Of a stretch of 9,436 nt of DNA, positions 1 through 7,643 are shown in pieces (position 1 is the first letter of the stretch; every line of letters starts with the position of its first letter). The notes under the pieces are model-generated. The model saw only the letters and a list, made by a program, of their open reading frames with translations. It made no database searches and was not told where the DNA came from. Source of the stretch: CAZOHG01 sp964579725 (GTDB lineage: Bacteria; Zhuqueibacterota; JdFR-76; BMS3Abin05); contig CAZOHG010000098.1 in NCBI GenBank assembly GCA_964579725.1, positions 1 to 9,436 on the forward strand. Direction: 5' to 3'. The position numbers and the translations under genes were made by a program.

Positions 1-1500
1 CGTCAGGGTGTGCCTTCCATTGCCACCGATCCCAGTGGAAAGTTGCACCTCGTTTACTTGGACGAAAAGACGCACCATATCATGTACAAGAATTTCGATG
101 GCACCGGCTGGTCTACGCCCGTCGCTCTGGATACCTGCACCAACGGGGCTCTGGATCGACCAAACATCTCAATCGATCCCAACTACGGCGTGTACGTCAC
201 CTGGATTGAAAAGGTGGACACCATTAAACAGGTATTTTACAACACTTCACCCGACGGCGGAAAAACCTGGAACGGGCCCGTTCAATTGAGCCATGCCACG
301 GAAATCAACAGCTACGGCAATTCGGTGTTTAATCCGACCATCGGTAAAAAAGTGCGTCCGGCCATTGAAGGTGTTTTTGACGGCGGGGCGGACGTAACCT
401 GGACGCAGTGGAGTTCAAAATCGTCGCTGGGCTACTATTTGATGTACGCTCGGATTCCGTACGTGGGAAGCCTGGGGCTGAAATCCCCCATGAAAATCTT
501 GTTTGTGGACGACGACAATTATTCCAGCAAGAAAACCGACCACGTGCCGCGGATTGAAACGGCCATCGAAGATGCGGGGTACACCTACACCTATTTCGAT
601 GCCGCAGACAGCGCCGTTTCACCCACAGCCGGCTACATGAGCCAATTTGATCTCGTTATTTGGTACGCTGCCAATGACGGCGTGGGACTGCAATTCTGGG
701 CTGGAAAAGACACGGTGAACACCGAATTGAAAACCTATTTGGACAAGGGTGGTAAAATTTGGGCAATCGGAAACGATATTATTTACGACAAATACGGTGC
801 CGCCCCCGATACTTTTCAGGCCGGTGATTTTCTCTACGATTATTTCGGAATTGCCAGCTACGACGTACAGTCTAAAAAAGACGACGGGGGTACCGGCGTG
901 CCCATGCTGATTCGTTACCCGCACCAGAATATTTCAACATTGGACACCATTAAATGGTATTTTTCCAGCGGCGGGTTGTGGTACGGGGACGGCTGTACGC
1001 CAAGGGAAGGGGCAGTTCCCGTTTACCTCATGGGGCCGGATTCCTACCCGTTGGCGGGAGAAGCCTCCGCCATTTACTACGACAATGGAAAATCAAAGGC
1101 TCTGGGTTTTTATTTTGATCCCTACTACATGGATTCGCGGGAGCATGGGGTTCAGTTGTTTCAGAATGTCCTTCACTTCTTTGAGAATCCCATTTTTAAC
1201 GATGTACAAAGCAAGGGCACCGGCAACACCTCGCCCAAAGCGTTTGCTCTTCTGCAAAACTACCCCAATCCCTTTAATCCAACTACGACTTTTGCATTTG
1301 ACGTGGCCAAGAGCGGACGGGTCAATCTTTCCATCTACAACATGATGGGGCAGAAGGTGGGCGAACTGGTCAATGAAAGGTTGAAGCCTGGTCGCTACAC
1401 TCGTCTTTGGAATGCCGCCAATCTGCCGTCGGGGGTTTATTTCGCACGGTTGCAGGCAGGTGGTTACACGGGCATTCAGAAGGTTTTGCTCATGAAGTAA
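1..1500 (+). CDS. T9SS-secreted protein, C-terminal part: BNR-type propeller, GATase1-like domain and sorting domain
   Basis: The reading frame is open from base 1, so the 5' end lies outside the window and 499 codons are visible. Residues 1-155 look like beta-propeller blades, with an Asp-box SPDGGKTW at 83-90 and repeated short segments of the type 'PSIATDPSGKLHLVYLD'. Residues 163-395 resemble a class I glutamine-amidotransferase-like (ThuA-like) alpha/beta fold: MKILFVDDD start, 'FDLVIWYAANDG' and 'YLDKGGKIWAIGND'. No catalytic Cys-His pair is evident, so it may be a structural or binding domain. Residues 417-499 are a type A T9SS sorting domain: QNYPNPFNP at 419-427, 'LSIYNMMGQKV', 'LPSGVYFARL' and a basic end. 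Family knowledge predicts export by a Sec signal (not visible here), outer-membrane passage by T9SS, and removal or anchoring of the C-terminal domain. Substrate and role are unknown. A strong terminator follows. Confidence 0.9.
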   Translation, partial: RQGVPSIATDPSGKLHLVYLDEKTHHIMYKNFDGTGWSTPVALDTCTNGALDRPNISIDPNYGVYVTWIEKVDTIKQVFYNTSPDGGKTWNGPVQLSHATEINSYGNSVFNPTIGKKVRPAIEGVFDGGADVTWTQWSSKSSLGYYLMYARIPYVGSLGLKSPMKILFVDDDNYSSKKTDHVPRIETAIEDAGYTYTYFDAADSAVSPTAGYMSQFDLVIWYAANDGVGLQFWAGKDTVNTELKTYLDKGGKIWAIGNDIIYDKYGAAPDTFQAGDFLYDYFGIASYDVQSKKDDGGTGVPMLIRYPHQNISTLDTIKWYFSSGGLWYGDGCTPREGAVPVYLMGPDSYPLAGEASAIYYDNGKSKALGFYFDPYYMDSREHGVQLFQNVLHFFENPIFNDVQSKGTGNTSPKAFALLQNYPNPFNPTTTFAFDVAKSGRVNLSIYNMMGQKVGELVNERLKPGRYTRLWNAANLPSGVYFARLQAGGYTGIQKVLLMK

Positions 1501-1541
1501 AAGGCCGAAAAATAATGGGAGTTGGTTACACAAGACATTTC

Positions 1542-1606
1542 TGGCCATTGCGAGAAACCAAGCGAGCAAGCATTCTGCTGATTTGCTGATAATATTGCGA
1601 TGGCCA
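1542..1606. repeat. Imperfect inverted repeat, possible REP-like element
   Basis: The arm at 1542-1553 (TGGCCATTGCGA) pairs with 1595-1606 (TTGCGATGGCCA) over 12 base pairs, two of them G-T wobbles, with a 41-base interior. The interior contains 'CCAAGCGAGCAAGC' and a near-tandem TGCTGAT/TTGCTGAT. The 'CATTGCGAG...AAGCGA' wording resembles the short dispersed GCGAAGC-rich palindromes common in environmental genomes, but only one copy is present here. It lies between the stop codon of the first gene and its terminator, so it may simply be folded 3' UTR. Confidence 0.45.
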
Positions 1607-1626
1607 AAAAGACGAAATCAATGATC

Positions 1627-1659
1627 AAAAAGGCGCCGGTTTAAGCCGGTGCCTTTTTT
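1627..1659 (+). terminator. Rho-independent terminator
   Basis: The left arm AAAAAGGCGCCGG (1627-1639) pairs with CCGGTGCCTTTTT (1646-1658) over 13 base pairs with one G-T wobble. The loop is TTTAAG, and the right arm runs into a T-tract (1654-1659). The A-run on the left arm gives a T-run on the other strand, so it could act in both directions. It ends the transcript of the T9SS protein gene and isolates the downstream cluster from it. Confidence 0.88.
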
Positions 1660-1859
1660 GTTTTCCTCAAAATCGCCAACTGAGAAAAACCGAAGAAATG
1701 GCGTTCAAAAATATTCGAAATGCTTAACCTTTAAATAATTAAATTATTAACAAATCAACAGAAAATAAAAACGAAAATTATTTGCAAATAGGATTAACTC
1801 TGTCGTATTTTCAAAACAAACTGTTGAGAACTCTCGTCTAAAATCAAGCGAATGGCTGA
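1660..1859 (+). promoter_or_regulatory. AT-rich leader with possible promoter for the DUF255-odhA transcript
   Basis: No gene is visible here. The segment is strongly AT-rich, in contrast with the flanking genes, and contains an AT-only inverted repeat (AATAATT at 1734-1740 and AATTATT at 1742-1748). A candidate -35-like TTGCAA lies at 1782-1787, with TATTTT at 1806-1811 after 18 bases. The same place also loosely fits the Bacteroidota pattern of an upstream TTTG (1781-1784) and a TAnnTTTG-like box. A promoter must exist somewhere after the terminator, because the next gene starts at 1860. The exact boxes are a guess. Confidence 0.35.
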
Positions 1860-4061
1860 ATGAAAATCAAAGGGATTGTTCGAAAAATCAAATTTGTGGA
1901 GGTTGTTGCCTTTACTATGCTGATTTTCGTTGCCTGTTCGCAATCGAAAGTGGAGAAAATGCCGAAACAAAAAGAATTCAGCAACCATCTGATTCACGAA
2001 AAAAGTCCCTATTTATTGCAACACGCCCATAATTTGGTGGACTGGTATCCCTGGGGCGCCGAAGCCTTCGCAAAGGCACAGCGCGAGGACAAGCCAATTT
2101 TCCTTTCGATCGGGTATTCTACCTGCCATTGGTGTCACGTCATGGCGCACGAATCCTTTGAGGACAGCACCGTTGCTCGCCTGATGAACGAAACCTTCGT
2201 TTCCATTAAGGTGGACCGCGAAGAGCGCCCCGACATCGACAATATTTACATGACCGCCTGCCAAATGATGACGGGCAGCGGGGGATGGCCGCTAACCATT
2301 ATCATGACACCTGACAAAAAACCTTTTTTTGCCGGAACATATTTTCCGAAAGAGAGCCGATTCGGGCGAATCGGATTATTGGAATTAATTCCGCGCATTC
2401 GAGACGCCTGGGAAAACCACCGTGAGGATCTCCTGAAATCGGCAGAGCGCGTCACCCGCGCCCTGGAAAAATCCGAACCGGCGGAAGCGGGAAAAGATTT
2501 GGATGAATCGAGCCTTCAACTGGCCTTCCTTCAGCTTCGGGACAATTTCGATGGGCTGCACGGCGGCTTCGGTCCGGCGCCCAAATTCCCGACCCCGCAC
2601 AAGTTGTCTTTTTTATTGCGCTACTGGAAACGCAGCGGGAACAAAAAAGCCCTGGAAATGGTGACGCAAACCCTCACGCAAATGCGCCTGGGGGGCATTT
2701 ATGACCAGGTGGGTTTTGGGTTTCACCGCTACTCGACCGATGCCAATTGGCACTTACCCCATTTCGAAAAAATGCTCTACGACCAGGCTCTCGCCAGCGT
2801 GGCGTATTTGGAGGCTTTTCAGGTTACCTCCGATCCCTTCTTTAAACAAACTGTTCGGGAAATTTTGACCTATGTGGAACGAGACATGACTTCCCCGCAA
2901 GGCGCCTTTTATTCCGCAGAAGATGCCGACAGCGAGGGGGAAGAAGGCAAATTTTATGTTTGGACGGAAAAGGAAATCAGTGCCCTTTTTCCGCCCAAAG
3001 AGGCCCAATTTGTACAGGATATTTTCGGTTTCGAGCCTGGGGGCAATTATCGTGAGCAAGCCACCAGCCGCAAAACAGGGGCCAATATTCTGCATCTGAA
3101 AGACCGACCGGAAAAATTGGCCAAAACTTGGGGCATGACCGCCGCAGCGTTTCAAGAAAAACTGGAAACAATACGGAAAACTCTTTTTAAAGCAAGGGAA
3201 AAACGCACGCGCCCCCACAAAGACGACAAAATTCTGGCCGATTGGAATAGTCTCATGATTTCCGCTTTTGCCCGCGCCGGGCGCGTTTTGGCGGACAGCC
3301 ATTATGTGGACCGGGCAAAACAGGCCGCCGATTTTTTGTGGCGAACATTTGTAAAACCGAACGGCCAAATGTTGCATCGCTATCGGGACGGGGAAGTGGC
3401 CATTGCGGGAACCATCGACGATTACGCTTTTTTCATTCAGGCCCTGCTGGATTTGTACGAAGCCAGTTTTAAAGTGGAATATTTGCAAAATGCCCTGGCA
3501 TTAAATCGCTATTTGAACCAGCATTTCTGGGATCCAAAAAATGGGGGCTATTTTCTGGCCGATAAAGATGCCGGTGACCTGCTGGTTCGGAAAAAAGAAA
3601 TTTACGACGGCGCTCTGCCCTCAGGGAACTCTGTTCAATTGGGCAATCTGGAACGTCTGGCGCTTTTTACGGGAAATGCTCAATTTGAGGAAAAAGCTAC
3701 CCAACTCCAACGTGCGTTTTCCGCCTCCGTTCGGCGGTTGCCCTCCAATTTCACACAATTTTTGAGCCAATTGGATTTTGCCATCGGCCCCAGTTTTGAA
3801 ATCGTTCTTTCGGGGGAATCGCAATCGCCGCAGTGGAAGCAAATGATGCGTGCCATTTTTACCCCGTTTATTCCGAACAAGGTGGTTTTATTTCGGCCCG
3901 AAGGCAAAAACGCTTCACCGGTAATCCAGTTGGCGACCTACACAACCTCACAAGTCCCGGTCAATGGAAAATTAACGGCGTACGTGTGCCAAAATTTTCA
4001 CTGCAATTTACCGACGACCGATGTAACTGAATTGGAGAAATTACTCAAAGAAAATGAATGA
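1860..4061 (+). CDS. DUF255 / YyaL (SSP411)-family thioredoxin-fold protein, predicted lipoprotein
   Basis: This 733-residue protein matches the YyaL/spermatogenesis-associated protein 20 family along its length. Family hallmarks include EKSPYLLQHA (47-56), the thioredoxin-like CHWC motif (89-92), SGGWPL (140-145), GTYFPK (159-164), HFEKMLYDQA (301-310), DDKILADWNSLM (455-466) and DGALPSGNSV (583-592). The family combines an N-terminal thioredoxin fold with an (alpha/alpha)6-barrel resembling sugar epimerases or glycosidases, and its substrate is not established. The first 26 residues look like a lipoprotein signal: basic start, hydrophobic VVAFTMLIFVA, then Cys26. The residue at -3 is Phe, which is not ideal. 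This suggests an extracytoplasmic location, unlike typical cytosolic members. The start at 1860 lacks a clear ribosome-binding site. An internal ATG at 1959 has GGAG just upstream and would give a cytosolic form of usual length. The 3' end overlaps odhA by 8 bases. Confidence 0.93.
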   Translation: MKIKGIVRKIKFVEVVAFTMLIFVACSQSKVEKMPKQKEFSNHLIHEKSPYLLQHAHNLVDWYPWGAEAFAKAQREDKPIFLSIGYSTCHWCHVMAHESFEDSTVARLMNETFVSIKVDREERPDIDNIYMTACQMMTGSGGWPLTIIMTPDKKPFFAGTYFPKESRFGRIGLLELIPRIRDAWENHREDLLKSAERVTRALEKSEPAEAGKDLDESSLQLAFLQLRDNFDGLHGGFGPAPKFPTPHKLSFLLRYWKRSGNKKALEMVTQTLTQMRLGGIYDQVGFGFHRYSTDANWHLPHFEKMLYDQALASVAYLEAFQVTSDPFFKQTVREILTYVERDMTSPQGAFYSAEDADSEGEEGKFYVWTEKEISALFPPKEAQFVQDIFGFEPGGNYREQATSRKTGANILHLKDRPEKLAKTWGMTAAAFQEKLETIRKTLFKAREKRTRPHKDDKILADWNSLMISAFARAGRVLADSHYVDRAKQAADFLWRTFVKPNGQMLHRYRDGEVAIAGTIDDYAFFIQALLDLYEASFKVEYLQNALALNRYLNQHFWDPKNGGYFLADKDAGDLLVRKKEIYDGALPSGNSVQLGNLERLALFTGNAQFEEKATQLQRAFSASVRRLPSNFTQFLSQLDFAIGPSFEIVLSGESQSPQWKQMMRAIFTPFIPNKVVLFRPEGKNASPVIQLATYTTSQVPVNGKLTAYVCQNFHCNLPTTDVTELEKLLKENE

Positions 4062-6789
4062 AACAACCATCTCATATTTAAATCGTGCCGAACCCGATTA
4101 CATTGAATCTCTTTACCGGAAGTTTCAGGCGGATCGCCATTCCGTCGACCCGACGTGGCAAAAGTTTTTTGAGGGTTTTGAATTAGGCTTGCGCGGCAGC
4201 CGGTTGGGAAAAGAACCGTCTCGCCACATTTTAAAAGAAATCAACGTGCTGAACCTGATTCAGGCTTATCGAACGCGCGGCCATTTGTTTACCAAAACAA
4301 ACCCCGTCCGAACGCGGCGCTCTTATTCCCCCACACTGGATTTGGAGAACTTTGGTCTCTTCGAGGAAGACTTAGACACCCGGTACGAGGCAGGGCGCGA
4401 GGTAGGTTTGGGAACGGTTCCTCTTCGCGAAATCGTCGCGCTTTTGAAGAAAACCTATTGCGATTCCATCGGTGTGGAATATGTTTTTATTCGCCAACCG
4501 GACAAGGTAAACTGGCTCAAAAAGCGAATGGAAGGCCGCCGAAACACGCCCGATTTTACGTTGGAAGAAAAGCGCCAGATTCTCAAAAAGCTGACCCAGG
4601 CGGTAACCTTTGAAACCTTTCTGCACACAAAATACGTAGGTCAAAAACGATTTTCTCTTCAAGGGGGCGAAACATTAATTCCCGCCCTGGACGCGGTTAT
4701 TAAGAAAGGCGCCGATTTGGGGATTGCCGAATTTTTGATTGGGATGCCGCACCGGGGTCGTTTGAATGTGCTGGCCAACATTTTAAACAAATCCTATGAA
4801 GAAATCTTTCTCGAATTTGAAGGAAAGGGACACGCAAAGGCCGTATTCGCCGGAGACGTGAAGTACCATCTCGGCTTCACGAGTGAATTGACATTGGGAA
4901 AGGGGAAAAAGGTTTTAATCAATATGGCCCCGAATCCCTCGCATCTTGAGGCTGTTGACCCGGTTGTCTTGGGAATGGCCAGAGCCAAAATTGACCGACA
5001 CTACGGCGGAGACCCCTACCGCGTTGCCCCTATTTTAATTCACGGCGATGCTTCGCTGGCCGGACAGGGTGTGGTCTACGAAGTGATTCAAATGGCTCAA
5101 TTACCCGCTTATTTTACCGGCGGTACCATTCATTTGGTGGTCAACAATCAAATCGGATTTACAACCAATTATTTGGAAGGGCGTTCCAGCACGTACGCCA
5201 CCGATGTGGGAAAAGTCACTCACTCTCCAATCTTTCACGTTAATGCCGATGATGTGGAAGCAGTTGTTTACACCGTGCTCCTTGCCATGGAATATCGGCA
5301 AAAATTTCATACCGATATTTTTATTGATTTGTTGGGTTACCGAAAATTGGGGCACAATGAGGCGGATGAACCCCGATTTACACAACCGAGGCTGTACAAG
5401 GCGATTGCTTCTCATCCTGACCCACGCGTGCTTTACCAGGAAAAGCTCGTTCAACAAGGCAAATTGGAAAAGGCACTCGCTGAAGAAATGGAAAAAAACT
5501 TTCGGGAAGAACTTCAGCTCCGATTGAAAAAAGCCAAAGGCGAAACGGTTGAAAGCACGCAATCGGGTTTTCGGGATTATTGTGATTTTTCCGTTCGGAA
5601 GGACTTTGATTTTGAAACGCCTCTCGACACCTCCGTAAAGAAAACACAGCTTTTGGCGCTGGCAAAAAAGGTTTTTTCAATTCCAGACTCGGTTCGCGCT
5701 TTTAAAAAGGTTCGTGCGCTTTACGAAAAGCGCAGGCAAACTGTTCTGGAAAAGGAACAGGCCGATTGGGGGATTGCGGAATTTTTGGCCTACGCGTCGC
5801 TGCTGAATGAAGGCATTTCCATTCGGTTGAGTGGGCAGGATACCAAACGCGGCACATTTTCACACAGACACGCCACCGTTTTGGACAGTGAGACGGAAAC
5901 CGAGTACAGTCCTTTGCAAAAAGCCGAAGCCAAAGGTGCCCGGTTTTCCGTTTACAATTCGATTCTTTCCGAATACGCTGCCCTGGGGTTTGAATACGGC
6001 TATTCGTGCGCCACACCGGGTTCTCTTACGATCTGGGAAGCCCAATTTGGAGATTTTGCCAACGGAGCGCAGATTGTCATTGACCAGTTCATTAGCAGTT
6101 CAGAGGCCAAATGGGGCCGGATGAACGGCCTTGTGCTGTATCTGCCGCACGGTTATGAAGGGCAGGGCCCCGAGCACTCGTCGGCTCGTATGGAGCGGTT
6201 TTTGGAACTGTGTGCGCAAAATAATATGACAGTGGCGAATTGCACCACGCCGGCCAATTTTTTCCATCTTTTACGGCGTCAGTTGAAAATGCCATTTCGT
6301 CAGCCGCTAATTCTTTTCACCCCGAAAAGCCTGCTTCGCCATCCTCGGTGCGTGAGCTCTTTGGATGAGTTTACCTCGGGAGGATTTCATCCCATTTTGG
6401 AGGATGTCGTTGAAAATCCGGCAGAAATCAAACGCGTGATTTTCTGTTCGGGAAAAATCTATTATGAATTGCTCGAAAAAAAGGAAAATGAAAATCACAC
6501 TGGGGTGGCCCTGGTTCGGATTGAACAACTTTACCCGTTTCCAATGAATGGTTTTTCGGGTATTCTTCGAAAATATCCGCAAGTCGAATTCCTTTGGGTC
6601 CAGGAAGAACCGGAAAACATGGGGGCGCTGCGCTATCTAAAAGCGATTTTGCCTGCGGGCCCTCTGCAATTTATCTCGCGGCCGGAAAGCGCGACACCTG
6701 CCACCGGATTTTACAGACAATTTTTGAAGGATCAACACTTGCTTCTAAAAAATGCTTTTGCTAAATTGGAAAGGCCAGTGAAGAAATAG
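4054..6789 (+). CDS. odhA (sucA): 2-oxoglutarate dehydrogenase E1 component
   Basis: This thiamine-diphosphate enzyme decarboxylates 2-oxoglutarate and reductively succinylates the E2 lipoyl group in the TCA cycle. The 911-residue length fits a stand-alone E1o, and no E2-like acyltransferase domain is fused to it as in actinobacterial KGD. The N-terminal E1o segment is present (ISYLNRAEPDYIESLYRKF, 6-24). Next come MPHRGRLNVLAN (231-242), NPSHLEAVDP (294-303), the ThDP/Mg motif from HGDAS (330-334) to NNQIGFTT (364-371), FHVNADD (394-400) and GHNEADEP (433-440). The pyrimidine-domain half shows SGQDTKRGTFSHRHA (593-607), HGYEGQGPEHSSAR (699-712) and PKSLLRHP (757-764). The start overlaps the preceding stop (ATGAATGA). 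The nearest GGAG (4034-4037) is 16 bases away, so translation is probably coupled to the upstream gene. The E2 gene lies about 850 bases downstream. Confidence 0.97.
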   Translation: MNETTISYLNRAEPDYIESLYRKFQADRHSVDPTWQKFFEGFELGLRGSRLGKEPSRHILKEINVLNLIQAYRTRGHLFTKTNPVRTRRSYSPTLDLENFGLFEEDLDTRYEAGREVGLGTVPLREIVALLKKTYCDSIGVEYVFIRQPDKVNWLKKRMEGRRNTPDFTLEEKRQILKKLTQAVTFETFLHTKYVGQKRFSLQGGETLIPALDAVIKKGADLGIAEFLIGMPHRGRLNVLANILNKSYEEIFLEFEGKGHAKAVFAGDVKYHLGFTSELTLGKGKKVLINMAPNPSHLEAVDPVVLGMARAKIDRHYGGDPYRVAPILIHGDASLAGQGVVYEVIQMAQLPAYFTGGTIHLVVNNQIGFTTNYLEGRSSTYATDVGKVTHSPIFHVNADDVEAVVYTVLLAMEYRQKFHTDIFIDLLGYRKLGHNEADEPRFTQPRLYKAIASHPDPRVLYQEKLVQQGKLEKALAEEMEKNFREELQLRLKKAKGETVESTQSGFRDYCDFSVRKDFDFETPLDTSVKKTQLLALAKKVFSIPDSVRAFKKVRALYEKRRQTVLEKEQADWGIAEFLAYASLLNEGISIRLSGQDTKRGTFSHRHATVLDSETETEYSPLQKAEAKGARFSVYNSILSEYAALGFEYGYSCATPGSLTIWEAQFGDFANGAQIVIDQFISSSEAKWGRMNGLVLYLPHGYEGQGPEHSSARMERFLELCAQNNMTVANCTTPANFFHLLRRQLKMPFRQPLILFTPKSLLRHPRCVSSLDEFTSGGFHPILEDVVENPAEIKRVIFCSGKIYYELLEKKENENHTGVALVRIEQLYPFPMNGFSGILRKYPQVEFLWVQEEPENMGALRYLKAILPAGPLQFISRPESATPATGFYRQFLKDQHLLLKNAFAKLERPVKK

Positions 6790-7000
6790 TCCGCTTTGAA
6801 AATTGACCACCAAATTGCAGAATTGTCGAGTAATTCTTCTGAAATTCCAGCCATTTTTTGAGTGGGGCTTTGAAAAAATCGGGAACGCGACAACTTAAAG
6901 TCGGATAGCCACATTGAAAAAAACGGTTTGGTGCAAAAAATGGGCGGGACCCGGAAAAGAGTTTCCCCTTGAAAATTCCAAACGAGAAAAAGGGAGTAAA

Positions 7001-7598
7001 ATGGACGTATTTGAAGCTATCTACACAAGGCGTTCAATAAAAAGTTTTGATCCCAATCATCGATTAAGTATGGAAGAAGAAATGCGCCTTTTGGAAGCGA
7101 CCATTCAAGCCCCCACCAGCTTTAACGTGCAACATTGGCGATTCGTAATTCTTCGAGACCCTGCCTTGCGCAAAAAAATAAGAGAAGAATTCGGCCGAAA
7201 TCAACCCCAGATTACGGATGCTTCACTGCTCATTTTACTGGCTGCTGACGTGAAGGCTTGGCAAAAGAAACCAGAACGCTATTGGAGAAATCTGCCCGAA
7301 AAAATTGCCACATCGGTCGTTTCGGCCATTCACGATTTTTACAAGGGACGGGAATGGTTGCAGCGGGACGAGGCACAGCGTTCCATTGGCATGGCGGCGC
7401 AAAATCTTATGCTGGCGGCAAAAGCTTTGNNNNNNNNNNATGATCGGTTTCGACTTGGATAAAGTGAGAAAGTTGGTCAAATTGCCCGAGGATTACGTTA
7501 TCGGCCCGATGATTGCCATTGGGAAAAAATTGAAAGAACCCTGGCCGAAGCCGGGGCAGTTGCCCTTAGAGGAATTGGTGTTTGAGAATCACTTTTAA
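7001..7598 (+). CDS. Nitroreductase family protein (FMN-dependent oxidoreductase), split by an assembly gap
   Basis: The start at 7001 is chosen because AGGGAG lies 4 bases upstream and family similarity begins at once (MDVFEAIYTRRSIKSFDP). RRS at 10-12 is the usual FMN-phosphate contact, APTSFNVQHWRF (37-48) is the flavin-binding stretch, and GMAAQNLMLAAKAL ends the first part at residue 143. After the N run, the continuation MIGFDLDKVRKL, then LPEDYVIGPMIAIGK and WPKPGQLPLEE, is the normal C-terminal part, but in another frame (7440-7598). The two halves together give about 200 residues, the normal size for the family. Members reduce nitro groups, quinones or other electrophiles with NAD(P)H; the physiological substrate here cannot be told. 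The gene sits between odhA and odhB with a 211-base upstream gap of its own. The frame break most likely comes from the scaffold gap and not from a real mutation. Confidence 0.88.
7430..7439. other. Assembly gap (10 N)
   Basis: Ten undetermined bases lie inside the nitroreductase. The frame before the gap and the frame after it differ, so the true gap length cannot be 10 if the gene is intact. The usual family sequence between 'AAKAL' and 'MIGFD' is about six residues of the kind G-x-x-[ST]-C-P, which suggests roughly 18 missing bases. Confidence 0.97.
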
Positions 7599-7643
7599 TT
7601 TTATGGAATAAATTTACGCAAAGATCTTAAGGCTGAGGTAAAA

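Noticed and set aside
10..12. GTG at 10 as the start of the first gene
   Set aside because: The frame is open to base 1, and the propeller-like sequence is already under way with no signal peptide, so the gene begins outside the window.
2754..3488. 244-residue minus-strand open frame
   Set aside because: It is antisense to the well-supported DUF255 gene, shows no recognisable motif and is rich in Phe and Gly, as expected of a shadow.
6853..6879. Inverted repeat ATTTTTT...AAAAAAT after odhA as a terminator
   Set aside because: The stem is only A-T pairs, has no T-tract after it, and does not extend into the GC-containing loop.
6914..7000. TTG at 6914 as the nitroreductase start
   Set aside because: It has no ribosome-binding site, the extra 29 residues are low-complexity and unlike the family, and ATG 7001 has AGGGAG upstream with the conserved N-terminus directly after it.
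7305..7598. Separate small gene crossing the N run
   Set aside because: Before the gap it is an out-of-frame shadow of the nitroreductase. After the gap it is the true nitroreductase C-terminus, so it is one gene split by the gap.
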